Shown: positions 1-6,997 of the stretch, one piece after another | How the letters are laid out: every line of letters begins with the position of its first letter | Position numbering within the stretch: position 1 is the stretch's first letter | DNA from: Bacteriovorax sp. BSW11_IV | Lineage (GTDB): Bacteria; Bdellovibrionota; Bacteriovoracia; Bacteriovoracales; Bacteriovoracaceae | Reading direction: 5' to 3' | Assembly (NCBI RefSeq): GCF_000447755.1 | Contig: NZ_AUNE01000045.1 | Coordinates: 124,001-188,000 of the forward strand | DNA: 64,000 bases | Program-made: the position numbers and the translations under genes | The notes under the pieces: model-generated | Database searches by the model: none | What the model saw: the letters and a program-made list of their open reading frames with translations, nothing else | What the model was told of the DNA's origin: nothing

Positions 1-13
1 GAGGGAGGGGGAA

Positions 14-370
14 ATGAAATTTTCAGTTATTTTTCTGGCCATGATTTTATCAATGCTTTCTCATGCAAATGAAAAGATGAGAATTACTGATCGAGAACTT
101 CAAAGTGCAAATCTTTGCTCACTTTATGCCGTTTATAAAAATGGCAGTGAATTCAGTGAGGGGATCCCAAAAGTTGATTGCGATAATGGATCTTATATTC
201 TGCCAATGACAGGAGTCATAATGGGCGGAGATCAAGATGCGGTACTTAGTGAAGTGAACATGAAAATGGAAACGGCCGGACTTTCTTATAAAGGCAAATT
301 ACCAATTACGCCTACAGAGTCAGACATCGAGAAAGATCAAAAAGTCGTCCAGCATCTATTTATGCGTTAA
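14..370 (+). CDS. Hypothetical secreted protein, 118 aa
   Basis: I do not recognise the family. The first ~18 residues (KFSVIFLAMILSML then SHAN) are a typical Sec signal peptide, so the protein is probably periplasmic; the mature part is about 100 residues, hydrophilic, with two cysteines (in NLCSLY and VDCDNG) that could form a disulfide. A strong purine-rich ribosome binding site (GAGGGAGGGG) lies just before the ATG. The gene converges with rlmH, with only two bases between their stop codons. Any promoter lies outside the window. It is a real gene judging from its start context and signal peptide, but its function is unknown. Confidence 0.7.
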   Translation: MKFSVIFLAMILSMLSHANEKMRITDRELQSANLCSLYAVYKNGSEFSEGIPKVDCDNGSYILPMTGVIMGGDQDAVLSEVNMKMETAGLSYKGKLPITPTESDIEKDQKVVQHLFMR

Positions 371-372
371 GA

Positions 373-834
373 CTATTTGTGGTAAGGGTGGCCTTGATAA
401 ATTGTCTGAGCACGATAAAGCTGCTCAATGAGAATTAGCCTGGCCATCTTATGTGGAAATGTTAACGGCGATAGCGAGAGTTTTGCGTTTGCCCTCTCGA
501 TAACCTTAGGTCCATGCCCTGAAGCGCCACCAATGACCAATACGATTGTCTCACTACGATTTTCTATTAGATCGTAATACCATTTTGAAAATTGCGGACT
601 ATCATAGATTTTGCCATTCTCTGCAAGAAGAATGACGTAGGCGCTGCCACCTTTACAAATGTCATCTATTCTTTTTAAAACCTCATCACCTTCAAGAGTG
701 AGATTTTCTGCGTGTGATTTAACTTCGTGGAGTTTTAAAAGAGGATTCTTGAGGCGCTTTAAATAATCGGCCTCAAGAATATCTATATTTTTATCTTTGA
801 TTTTTCCAACAGAGATAAGGTGAACTTCTTTCAT
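373..834 (-). CDS. rlmH: 23S rRNA pseudouridine-1915 N3-methyltransferase
   Basis: RlmH is a small SPOUT (trefoil-knot) methyltransferase that uses S-adenosylmethionine to methylate pseudouridine 1915 in helix 69 of 23S rRNA. The 153-residue length fits the family (about 155 in E. coli). Visible hallmarks are the N-terminal strand HLISVGKIKD, the glycine-rich GGASGHGP cofactor loop (family GGPEG-like) and the C-terminal tail RAQTIYQGHPYHK, whose HPYHK end is diagnostic. It lies three bases downstream of rsfS and is last in a run obgE-rsfS-rlmH, the usual bacterial order, so the three are probably co-transcribed. No anomaly seen. Confidence 0.96.
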   Translation of the reverse strand: MKEVHLISVGKIKDKNIDILEADYLKRLKNPLLKLHEVKSHAENLTLEGDEVLKRIDDICKGGSAYVILLAENGKIYDSPQFSKWYYDLIENRSETIVLVIGGASGHGPKVIERANAKLSLSPLTFPHKMARLILIEQLYRAQTIYQGHPYHK

Positions 835-837
835 TTA

Positions 838-1299
838 CTAAAAGTAGCCTCTATCATTGCTAGATGATGATGGGTTTTCATCAGAAGAGAAGTAGTATGA
901 TTGTGGGATCTCAACAGTCGGAGCACCTGTCCATAGATTATCTAGGTCATAAACATCTCTAGATGATTCAAGGAATACGTGAACGATGATGTCACCAAAA
1001 TCGATAAGAATCCAATCAGCATCACTCATACCTTCTTTAGAAAGAACTTCGTGACCTCTTCTTCTCATTTGGAAACCAATTTCTTCTGCCATTGATTTTG
1101 CTTGAGTTAAGTTCGTAGCAGAACCTAAAACATAGTAATCAGCAAGAGAGCTTGTTTTAGAAACATCTAGGATTTTAAGATTAATCCCTTTGAAATTTCC
1201 TAGTACCCAAGCGGCCGATAGGGCCATATTTTTTGGGAAAGATAAATTTTTATCTTCAAAAATTTTATCAACTTCTTTTGTAATGAATTCTCTACTCAT
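838..1299 (-). CDS. rsfS: Ribosomal silencing factor RsfS
   Basis: RsfS (Iojap family) binds ribosomal protein L14 on the 50S subunit and blocks subunit joining when cells starve. The 153-residue protein shows the family core: ILDVSKTSSLADYYVL, SATNLTQAKSMAEEI and the highly typical block DADWILIDFGDIIVHVF followed by RDVYDLDNLW. The C-terminus carries a Ser-rich tail (SSDENPSSSSND) of about 20 residues that is not part of the core fold. It sits between obgE (14-base gap) and rlmH (3-base gap) in a translation-related operon. The identity is secure from sequence and context. Confidence 0.95.
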   Translation of the reverse strand: MSREFITKEVDKIFEDKNLSFPKNMALSAAWVLGNFKGINLKILDVSKTSSLADYYVLGSATNLTQAKSMAEEIGFQMRRRGHEVLSKEGMSDADWILIDFGDIIVHVFLESSRDVYDLDNLWTGAPTVEIPQSYYFSSDENPSSSSNDRGYF

Positions 1300-1313
1300 A
1301 ATTAATTTTTTCC

Positions 1314-2315
1314 TTAACCGTTCAAGCTTGTAAGCATGAGGCCTTTGAGTATATCTATATTTCTTCCAGAACTAGATGAGATCGGAAGGACTTTTCTATC
1401 AATTTGTTCTTCGAAGAATTTTACAAATTTTTCAATTTCTTCTTCGGTCATAGCATCGATTTTTGTGAGGCAAACAATTTCACGCTTATTCAAAAGCTCT
1501 TCGTTATATTTTCCAAGCTCTTGTCTAATTATAACATATTGCTCAAACGCCTCAAATTCATCCAAACACCAAGAAACGTCTACTAAATGGACAAAGGCCT
1601 TAGTTCTTTCAATATGTTTTAAGAATTTAATTCCTAATCCTTTACCCTCAGAAGCATCTTCAATCAAGCCCGGAATATCGGCCACAACATAAGAAACTTC
1701 CTCGTCCATTTTAACAACCCCAAGATTTGGCTCTAGGGTAGTGAATGGATAGTCTGCGATTTTAGGCTTCGCCGCAGAAATTCTTGAGATTAGAGTTGAT
1801 TTACCTGCATTTGGTAGACCGATAAGAGCGATATCAGCAAGAAGCTTGAGTTCAAGTTCTAGTTCAAACGTTTCACCTTCTTTACCTTCTTGGGCATAAC
1901 GAGGGGCCTGGTTTGTAGAAGACTTGAAATTCATATTTCCTAAACCACCACGTCCACCTTGAGCGATAAGAACCTTCTCTTCGTGGGCCGTTAGGTCAGC
2001 AATAATTTCACCAGTATCAGCATTGCGAACGATAGTTCCTACTGGAACTTTTAGAATAAGATCTTCACCGTAACGACCATGCATTTGACGGTTCATACCA
2101 TTCTCACCATCTTCAGCTTGATGGTGTTTTTTTCCGCGGAAATTTACCAGTGTGTTTACACCTTCATCAGCTTGGAAATAAACGTTTCCGCCACTTCCGC
2201 CGTCTCCGCCATCTGGACCACCGAATGGTACATATTTTTCCCTACGGAAACCTACGCAACCATTACCGCCACGTCCTGAACTTACAACAATTTTAACTTC
2301 ATCTATAAAGCGCAT
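1314..2315 (-). CDS. obgE: Obg/CgtA ribosome-assembly GTPase
   Basis: Obg is a GTPase acting in late 50S assembly and stress control. Residues 1-158 form the Gly-rich Obg fold (FVDEV-type start FIDEVKIVVSSGRGGNG, GGPDGGDGGSGG). The G domain follows: G1 GLPNAGKST near residue 167, the PFTTLEPN switch, G3 DIPGLIEDAS, G4 LTKID (Thr replaces the common Asn) and a Ser-rich G5. At 333 residues it lacks the C-terminal OCT domain found in some longer homologues and ends soon after the G domain, as in E. coli-type short variants. A purine-rich site (GGAAGAG) precedes the ATG. It is separated from rpmA by a terminator, so it probably has its own promoter near 2330-2370. Confidence 0.97.
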   Translation of the reverse strand: MRFIDEVKIVVSSGRGGNGCVGFRREKYVPFGGPDGGDGGSGGNVYFQADEGVNTLVNFRGKKHHQAEDGENGMNRQMHGRYGEDLILKVPVGTIVRNADTGEIIADLTAHEEKVLIAQGGRGGLGNMNFKSSTNQAPRYAQEGKEGETFELELELKLLADIALIGLPNAGKSTLISRISAAKPKIADYPFTTLEPNLGVVKMDEEVSYVVADIPGLIEDASEGKGLGIKFLKHIERTKAFVHLVDVSWCLDEFEAFEQYVIIRQELGKYNEELLNKREIVCLTKIDAMTEEEIEKFVKFFEEQIDRKVLPISSSSGRNIDILKGLMLTSLNG

Positions 2316-2373
2316 AATGTCTCTTCCGTCTCATCGACTGTAGATATAATATTTAGGGGCGTTATATAATAAA

Positions 2374-2400
2374 AAAGGGGAATCTAAAAGATTCCCCTTT
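2374..2400 (-). terminator. Rho-independent terminator after rplU-rpmA
   Basis: A perfect 12-bp stem (AAAGGGGAATCT / AGATTCCCCTTT) with a 3-base loop is followed, on the minus strand, by six U residues. It ends the rplU-rpmA transcript before obgE. The plus-strand reading also gives a short U run, but no plus-strand gene enters here. Confidence 0.9.
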
Positions 2401-2429
2401 AATTATTATAACCTTTTTAGGTTTTTTAA

Positions 2430-2684
2430 TTAAGCATCTACAACAGAAACGATTTTTGTAGTTTTGTTGTAGTAAGAGAACTTAACAACTCCATCTTTAA
2501 GAGCGTAAAGTGTCTTATCTTTACCAGTTCCTACGCCTTGTCCAGCGTGGATTTTAGAACCTTTTTGTCTAACGATGATGTTACCGTTAATAACTTTTTG
2601 ACCACCGTAGATTTTTGTACCTAGCATTTTTGGGTTCGAGTCACGTCCGTTACTTGTTGAACCACCGGCTTTTTTGTGTGCCAT
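2430..2684 (-). CDS. rpmA: 50S ribosomal protein L27
   Basis: L27 sits near the peptidyl transferase centre of the 50S subunit. The 84-residue protein begins [16 protein letters not shown], the family signature, followed by [15 protein letters not shown] and [11 protein letters not shown]. The start has no N-terminal cleavage extension of the Firmicutes type. It lies 26 bases after rplU, the conserved L21-L27 pair, and is followed by a strong terminator. A good ribosome binding site (AGGAG) precedes the ATG. Codon choice is that of a highly expressed gene and, unlike many neighbours, the gene contains no GGCC tetramer that I can see. Confidence 0.98.
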   Translation of the reverse strand: MAHKKAGGSTSNGRDSNPKMLGTKIYGGQKVINGNIIVRQKGSKIHAGQGVGTGKDKTLYALKDGVVKFSYYNKTTKIVSVVDA

Positions 2685-2710
2685 TATATTACTCCTGGAT
2701 CTTCTTTAAA

Positions 2711-3076
2711 TTATTTTAAAAACTTCTTAGCTTCTTTAGAAGCTGCGTCGATTTTAACTGCGTTTCCGTTACCATCATTTACTTCAGTAATTAGAAGGGC
2801 CGTGTAGTGTTGACGGTGACCATTCTTTCTTCTGTAAGCACCTGGCTTTCTTTTGAAAACGATTACTTTTCTAGATCTGTCGTGCTTAATAACTTTAGCA
2901 ACTACTTTAGCGCCGTTTACAGTTGGAAGACCAACTACTGGCTTCTCTCCACCAATGAAAAGAACGCTTGAAAACTCAACAGTAGATCCAGCTTCGTTAG
3001 CTAGTTTTTCTACGTCAAGTACGTCGCCTGCTTGAACTTTGTATTGGTGTCCAGCGATTTCTACTACTCCGTACAT
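2711..3076 (-). CDS. rplU: 50S ribosomal protein L21
   Basis: L21 is a structural protein of the large subunit. The N-terminal YGVVEIAGHQYKVQAGD and the C-terminal RKNGHRQHYTALLI block are characteristic (the latter matches the family's K-x-GHRQ-x-T motif). I choose the ATG at 3076 rather than the in-frame TTG one codon upstream, because the AGGAG site is well placed for it. The C-terminus has an extension of about 25 residues (EVNDGNGNAVKIDAASKEAKKFLK). It is the first gene of rplU-rpmA and has a leader of roughly 90 bases able to fold, described separately. Confidence 0.97.
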   Translation of the reverse strand: MYGVVEIAGHQYKVQAGDVLDVEKLANEAGSTVEFSSVLFIGGEKPVVGLPTVNGAKVVAKVIKHDRSRKVIVFKRKPGAYRRKNGHRQHYTALLITEVNDGNGNAVKIDAASKEAKKFLK

Positions 3077-3103
3077 CAACTTCTCCTATTTTCGACAAAC
3101 CAA

Positions 3104-3140
3104 GGGGTCCAGTCGGTATGACCAGAAGCTTTTAGGCCCC
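3104..3140 (-). promoter_or_regulatory. Possible folded rplU leader
   Basis: Within the rplU leader the segments at 3104-3110 and 3135-3140 can pair (GGGG with CCCC plus one more pair), enclosing a small GTC/GAC hairpin at 3112-3122. Ribosomal protein L21 operons have structured leaders in other bacteria; whether this one is a regulatory element or chance pairing cannot be settled by eye. Confidence 0.35.
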
Positions 3141-3173
3141 AGATTTGAGTCATTTTAGCTTATGAACCTATGA

Positions 3174-3202
3174 CTTTTATTAATTTTTTGGCCCTATGTC
3201 AA
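3174..3202 (-). promoter_or_regulatory. Probable promoter of rplU-rpmA
   Basis: Reading the minus strand, a consensus -35 TTGACA (plus-strand 3197-3202) is followed 15-17 bases later by AT-rich -10 candidates (TAATAA/TAAAAG). The -35 is perfect and the -10 is weak, so the exact transcription start is uncertain. It would give a leader of about 90-95 bases before rplU. Confidence 0.6.
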
Positions 3203-3261
3203 GACAATTAAGTTGTGTAGGCAGGAAAAGCCTACCCTTAAGAAAAATTTATTTTGCGATG

Positions 3262-3313
3262 CCTTATCTCTGAAAGCAAGGCTCCGATAAGACCTATTGA
3301 GTAGGATAAGGTC
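3262..3313 (+). promoter_or_regulatory. Leader with mutually exclusive stems
   Basis: Upstream of the gene at 3340, CCTTATC (3262-3268) is complementary to GATAAG (3286-3291) and also to GATAAGG (3305-3311), while GACCT (3291-3295) can pair with AGGTC (3309-3313). The alternatives exclude each other, the arrangement expected of an attenuator or riboswitch. It does not match any riboswitch consensus I know. A separate hairpin GTAGGC/GCCTAC lies at 3217-3235. Confidence 0.35.
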
Positions 3314-3339
3314 CTAAATTAATGGACGAGGATAGGTGA

Positions 3340-4173
3340 ATGACAACAAGCAAAACAAATTTTGATGAAGGTATTAAGTATACTTACTTTCAATATTTCA
3401 AAGACTTAGAGTTTCCAATATATATTAGAGTCTGTCTTGCGGACTTTGATCCTGACCTTGAAGGCTTTGTGCGAGAGATTGGCTTTACGGAGCTAAAGGA
3501 AGCGGAAGAGCAAAGAGTGTGGTCTGATTTAAAGATGCGCTCTTCAAGCCGTCTTTTGACAATTTCTGAGGCCTCAACTGTGGTGGCCAAGCAAATTGAA
3601 ATGGCCCAAGAAAGTGATAAGTATGGCCATGAAAGTATTATTCCAAAAAATGGTTATGGTGTTTACCGCTATAAAAATGTGGCCATGATGGTTTATTCAT
3701 TAGCTTCACATGAGTGGCAACTTGGGGTCTTTTCAGATTTTGGGAGTCCACGAGTTGAGTTTGCAAGCCGTGCTGTATTGAATCGTTTTCTTGCTTGGGC
3801 ACTTAGTCCGCTTGGTATTGTCGGCTTTTGGGGATCATTAGTAGACGAAGGCGCAGTTGTGATGAAGCAATCAGAGGCCAAGGGAGAAGTTGTCTTTTTT
3901 GATATAGTAAAAAAAATGACTTTTTCAATGGATGGTCATAAGAAAATGAGAAGACGCTTTAAAATGATGAAGTTAAGCGAGTCTTTAAAGAATAGAAATA
4001 TGCCAATGTCGCCAGAAGAGTTAATGAGCTTTTTGTCGGTGAATTGTTGTTACTTTGATCATAGAGGTCAAAGTGTCGCTATAAGACAATTGATTCAAAC
4101 TGTTGCGCGAGAGTGTGAAGGACTCATTCATCCAAAAGAGAGTTTCGCCCCTAGAGCAAGCGCAAATAGATAA
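3340..4173 (+). CDS. Hypothetical cytoplasmic protein, 277 aa
   Basis: I do not recognise a family. There is no signal peptide or membrane helix; the protein is mixed alpha/beta in character with two Trp-containing segments (SHEWQLGVF, LGIVGFWGSLVDEG), a basic helix (KKMRRRFKMMKLSE) and a Cys pair in VNCCYFDH. The middle portion (residues ~105-195) is the most hydrophobic. The ATG follows a purine-rich GAGGATAGGTGA site. It is the first plus-strand gene after the rplU divergent region and may form an operon with lgt 44 bases downstream. Probably a lineage-specific gene; no function is assigned. Confidence 0.7.
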   Translation: MTTSKTNFDEGIKYTYFQYFKDLEFPIYIRVCLADFDPDLEGFVREIGFTELKEAEEQRVWSDLKMRSSSRLLTISEASTVVAKQIEMAQESDKYGHESIIPKNGYGVYRYKNVAMMVYSLASHEWQLGVFSDFGSPRVEFASRAVLNRFLAWALSPLGIVGFWGSLVDEGAVVMKQSEAKGEVVFFDIVKKMTFSMDGHKKMRRRFKMMKLSESLKNRNMPMSPEELMSFLSVNCCYFDHRGQSVAIRQLIQTVARECEGLIHPKESFAPRASANR

Positions 4174-4217
4174 TTCCTAACATTTACATGGTGAGTGCTC
4201 GGGGTTAAGATTTTGGA

Positions 4218-5012
4218 ATGAATTATCCAAATATTGACCCCACTCTTTTTTCTTTAGGCCCATTACATGTTCGTTGGTACGGACTTATGTATGTGGTTGG
4301 CTTTGTCATTGCAAACTACCTTTTGAAAGTTCTTGTCCGAAAAGGATTTTTTAAAGTTACAGAACAAAAAATTGATTCACTAATAACTCATATGCTTATT
4401 TGTATGTTTATTGGTGCAAGATTTTTCTATGTGTTCATTTATAACTGGGATTATTACTCACAAAACCTTGGAGATCTTCTCGCTGTTTGGAAGGGAGGAT
4501 TAAGTTTTCATGGTGCCCTCGTTGGACTTGTTGTTGGTGGAATCATTTTTGCGAGAAAGAATAATATAAGCTGGCTGCAAGTTTTGGATTCAGTAAGTCT
4601 TGCAGGAACTCCTGGACTATTTTTTGGAAGGATGGGAAATTTTATAAATGGCGAACTTTTCGGAAGAATAACGGATTCACCAGTTGGTATGATTTTTCCC
4701 GATGGCGGACCTTATCCTCGACACCCTTCACAGTTATATGAAGCCTTTTTAGAGGGTCTTCTTCTCACTTTGATTCTTTGGTTTATTATGAAAAAGTCAA
4801 AGACTTATGGAGTGGTGTCAGCATGCTTTTTAATTGGATATGGATTTTTTAGATATATTGTAGAGTTTTTTAGAGAGGCGGATGCGCAGCTTGGTTATTA
4901 CTTTGGTGGAACTACAACAATGGGTCAGATTCTGTGTCTACTGATGATTTTCGCAGGATGTGGTCTTCTTGTATTTGTTCTTAAAAGTAAGCAACGTTTA
5001 CTTCGTTCTTGA
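4218..5012 (+). CDS. lgt: Prolipoprotein diacylglyceryl transferase
   Basis: Lgt transfers diacylglycerol from phosphatidylglycerol to the lipobox cysteine of prolipoproteins in the inner membrane, the first step of lipoprotein maturation. The 264-residue protein has about seven hydrophobic segments and the family signature GRMGNFINGELFGR (residues ~140-153), the upstream WKGGLSFHGALVG containing the conserved H, and RHPSQLYEAFLEG. Several of the window's proteins carry lipoboxes and are its likely substrates. The end overlaps the convergent gene at 4998 by 15 bases. Family assignment is secure. Confidence 0.96.
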   Translation: MNYPNIDPTLFSLGPLHVRWYGLMYVVGFVIANYLLKVLVRKGFFKVTEQKIDSLITHMLICMFIGARFFYVFIYNWDYYSQNLGDLLAVWKGGLSFHGALVGLVVGGIIFARKNNISWLQVLDSVSLAGTPGLFFGRMGNFINGELFGRITDSPVGMIFPDGGPYPRHPSQLYEAFLEGLLLTLILWFIMKKSKTYGVVSACFLIGYGFFRYIVEFFREADAQLGYYFGGTTTMGQILCLLMIFAGCGLLVFVLKSKQRLLRS

Positions 5013-5537
5013 TCCTGACATAATTTCTTTAATGAGCGGGGGAGTTGCTCCCGCTTGATCATTTTTAAAAATCGTTAAATATACAGGGAAGCATATAATG
5101 GTACATCCACCATTATAGATAATTTTATTATTGTCCTTATTGTTCCATACATACACTGCATGGTTTTCTTTTTTAAAGTAATGATCTTGTTTACCGAAGC
5201 GATTAATCAAAGCTTGATGAAAAAGATCGTGAGAGAAGTAACTAGGAAGTGTTGCGTAAAACCCTGTAGATTTTCCATTATCCGTTTGCAGATAAATAGG
5301 AAAGTTATAACGAATATGTCTTAGATAATATTTCGTTAGTTTCTGTTGGCCATTCTCTTTAATGATTTCGCCAATACCAAAGTCTTTCTCCACGGCTTTA
5401 ATATCGCCATCAGGATAGAAAGGTTTAAGCATATCTAGACTGAAGTTATAGTTAGGCGCTTCGACCAAAGAATTTGCCGAGTTTACAAAAAACCAGTTGG
5501 CCAGAATAATTGAAAGAATAAAACATCTTTTATTCAT
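4998..5537 (-). CDS. Hypothetical secreted protein, 179 aa
   Basis: Unknown family. Residues 1-23 (MNKRCFILSIILANWFFV, then NSANS) form a signal peptide, so export is likely. The mature part is rich in aromatic residues and includes NKIIYNGGCTIICFPVYL with two closely spaced cysteines, which may be disulfide-bonded. Its tail overlaps the 3' end of lgt by 15 bases on the opposite strand, so the two transcripts converge. It lies 47 bases from the start of the divergent symporter gene, with which it may share a promoter region. Confidence 0.65.
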   Translation of the reverse strand: MNKRCFILSIILANWFFVNSANSLVEAPNYNFSLDMLKPFYPDGDIKAVEKDFGIGEIIKENGQQKLTKYYLRHIRYNFPIYLQTDNGKSTGFYATLPSYFSHDLFHQALINRFGKQDHYFKKENHAVYVWNNKDNNKIIYNGGCTIICFPVYLTIFKNDQAGATPPLIKEIMSGSRTK

Positions 5538-5584
5538 AAGTCACATCATAAGATTTTATTAACCATTAGGGAAAGGGGAAATAA

Positions 5585-6868
5585 ATGCAAGAAGCTTCAA
5601 AAAGTGAGGCAAAGTTAATTGGACTTGCAATGTTAGCAGGTCTTATTGTTGGTCTTATACTCTATTTCACTGGAACAGGTGAATATGTTGAATACGTAAA
5701 ACCCATTGGAACTATCTTTGTCCGACTATTGAAGATGGTTATTATTCCACTCGTGTTTTCATCAATTTTTATGGCAATGTTTCACCTTGGAACACCTGAG
5801 GCCCTAGGGTCAATGGGAAGAAAAGCCGTTGCTTATTATTTCATTACAACTGTATGTGCAGTTTTTCTTGGAATCGTTTTTGTTAACCTTATCAATCCCG
5901 GAGTAGGGGCGGATTTAGGAGCAGCAGGGATTCATGGTTTAAACTCAACAATGCAACAGAAAGTAACTTCAACTCAAGGTCTTTGGTCGACAGTTATTGG
6001 TGTATTAGTTGATGCTATACCAACGAACCCATTTGCATCTATGGCAGATGGTACTGTGTTGCAAGTAATCGTGTTTGCAATCATGTTTGGTATCGTCGCT
6101 CTTTATCTTCCAAAAGAAAGTGAAGCTGTGATCAAATTCATGAAAAGTCTTGAGGCCATGACTCTTAGACTTACTCATGTGATTATGAAGTTTGCACCTA
6201 TTGGTATCTTTGTACTGATGTTAGATGTCATGGCAAAGACAGGCTTTGATGCTGTTATTTCGCTTTCAAAGTATATGGCGACAGTTATCCTAGGTCTTGC
6301 TTGTCACTTTGTGATCTTACTTCTTATTGCAGCTTGGAGACTTAAAAAGAGTCCCGCGTTTATTTTAAAAAGTCTAAGTTCACCACTTCTTACAGCATTT
6401 TCAACTTCTTCATCGGCCGCAACATTACCAATTACAATGACAACTGTTGAAGAGAATCTAGGTGTTAGAAAAGATACAGCGAAATTTGTTCTGCCACTAG
6501 GAGCGACTATAAATATGGATGGTACTGCTCTTTATGAATCAGTTGCTGCAATTTTTATTGCTCAGGCCTACGGGATTCATTTAGGAATTGATAAACAAAT
6601 CATCGTCTTTATGACAGCATCACTTGCGGCGATTGGAGCGGCGGCAATTCCGGGCGCAGGTCTTATTACAATGTCAATTGTTTTAGGAGCGGTTGGACTT
6701 CCTATCGAAGGTATTGGACTTATCCTTGCCGTTGATAGAATATTAGATATGTTCAGAACAACGGTTAATGTTTTTGGCGATTGTGTAGGAACAATTGTTG
6801 TAGATTCACTTCTTGAAGAGAATGATTTTCAAGAGGACGAACCTGAGGGTGAAGTTGTAACACCTTAG
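5585..6868 (+). CDS. Dicarboxylate/amino acid:cation symporter (DAACS)
   Basis: A sodium- or proton-coupled transporter of acidic amino acids or C4-dicarboxylates in the inner membrane (GltP/GltT/DctA family, 427 residues as expected). The re-entrant loop FSTSSSAATLPITM (Ser-rich HP1) and the NMDGTALYE motif of TM7 are plain, followed by AAIPGAGLITMSIV (HP2) and VDRILDMFRTTVNVFGD. The acidic C-terminal tail (EENDFQEDEPEGE) is cytoplasmic. The ATG follows GGAAAGGGG. The exact substrate cannot be read from sequence; glutamate, aspartate or succinate are typical. For an organism feeding on amino acids such an importer is sensible, but that is inference. Confidence 0.93.
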   Translation: MQEASKSEAKLIGLAMLAGLIVGLILYFTGTGEYVEYVKPIGTIFVRLLKMVIIPLVFSSIFMAMFHLGTPEALGSMGRKAVAYYFITTVCAVFLGIVFVNLINPGVGADLGAAGIHGLNSTMQQKVTSTQGLWSTVIGVLVDAIPTNPFASMADGTVLQVIVFAIMFGIVALYLPKESEAVIKFMKSLEAMTLRLTHVIMKFAPIGIFVLMLDVMAKTGFDAVISLSKYMATVILGLACHFVILLLIAAWRLKKSPAFILKSLSSPLLTAFSTSSSAATLPITMTTVEENLGVRKDTAKFVLPLGATINMDGTALYESVAAIFIAQAYGIHLGIDKQIIVFMTASLAAIGAAAIPGAGLITMSIVLGAVGLPIEGIGLILAVDRILDMFRTTVNVFGDCVGTIVVDSLLEENDFQEDEPEGEVVTP

Positions 6869-6914
6869 AAACAGATAAAGCTTAATCGTGGTTTTTTGTT
6901 TATATGGTAAAATT

Positions 6915-6941
6915 CAGGAGGCTTTAGTTGACTGCCTCCTG
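6915..6941 (+). repeat. Perfect inverted repeat over the mltD promoter
   Basis: CAGGAGGC (6915-6922) and GCCTCCTG (6934-6941) are perfect 8-bp arms around an 11-base loop. There is no U run, so it is a poor intrinsic terminator for the symporter gene, but the right arm begins next to the -35 hexamer proposed for mltD. It may be an operator or a weak terminator. Confidence 0.55.
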
Positions 6942-6955
6942 CCATAGTATAAAAT
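6928..6955 (+). promoter_or_regulatory. Probable promoter of the MltD-type gene
   Basis: TTGACT at 6928-6933 and TAAAAT at 6950-6955 are separated by 16 bases, close to a sigma70-type consensus. The -35 lies inside the loop of the inverted repeat at 6915-6941. A start near 6962 would give a leader of about 35-55 bases. Confidence 0.55.
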
Positions 6956-6997
6956 ATGATGATTAATTGACCCTTCAGGAAGATAAAGGGTTTATCC

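Noticed and set aside
1336-1692. Open frame antisense to obgE
   Set aside because: Lies wholly inside the secure obgE gene on the opposite strand and has no family features; shadow of a real gene.
3262-3313. Cyclic di-GMP (GEMM) riboswitch
   Set aside because: A GCAAGGCTCCG stretch superficially resembles part of the GEMM core but the upstream half is missing.
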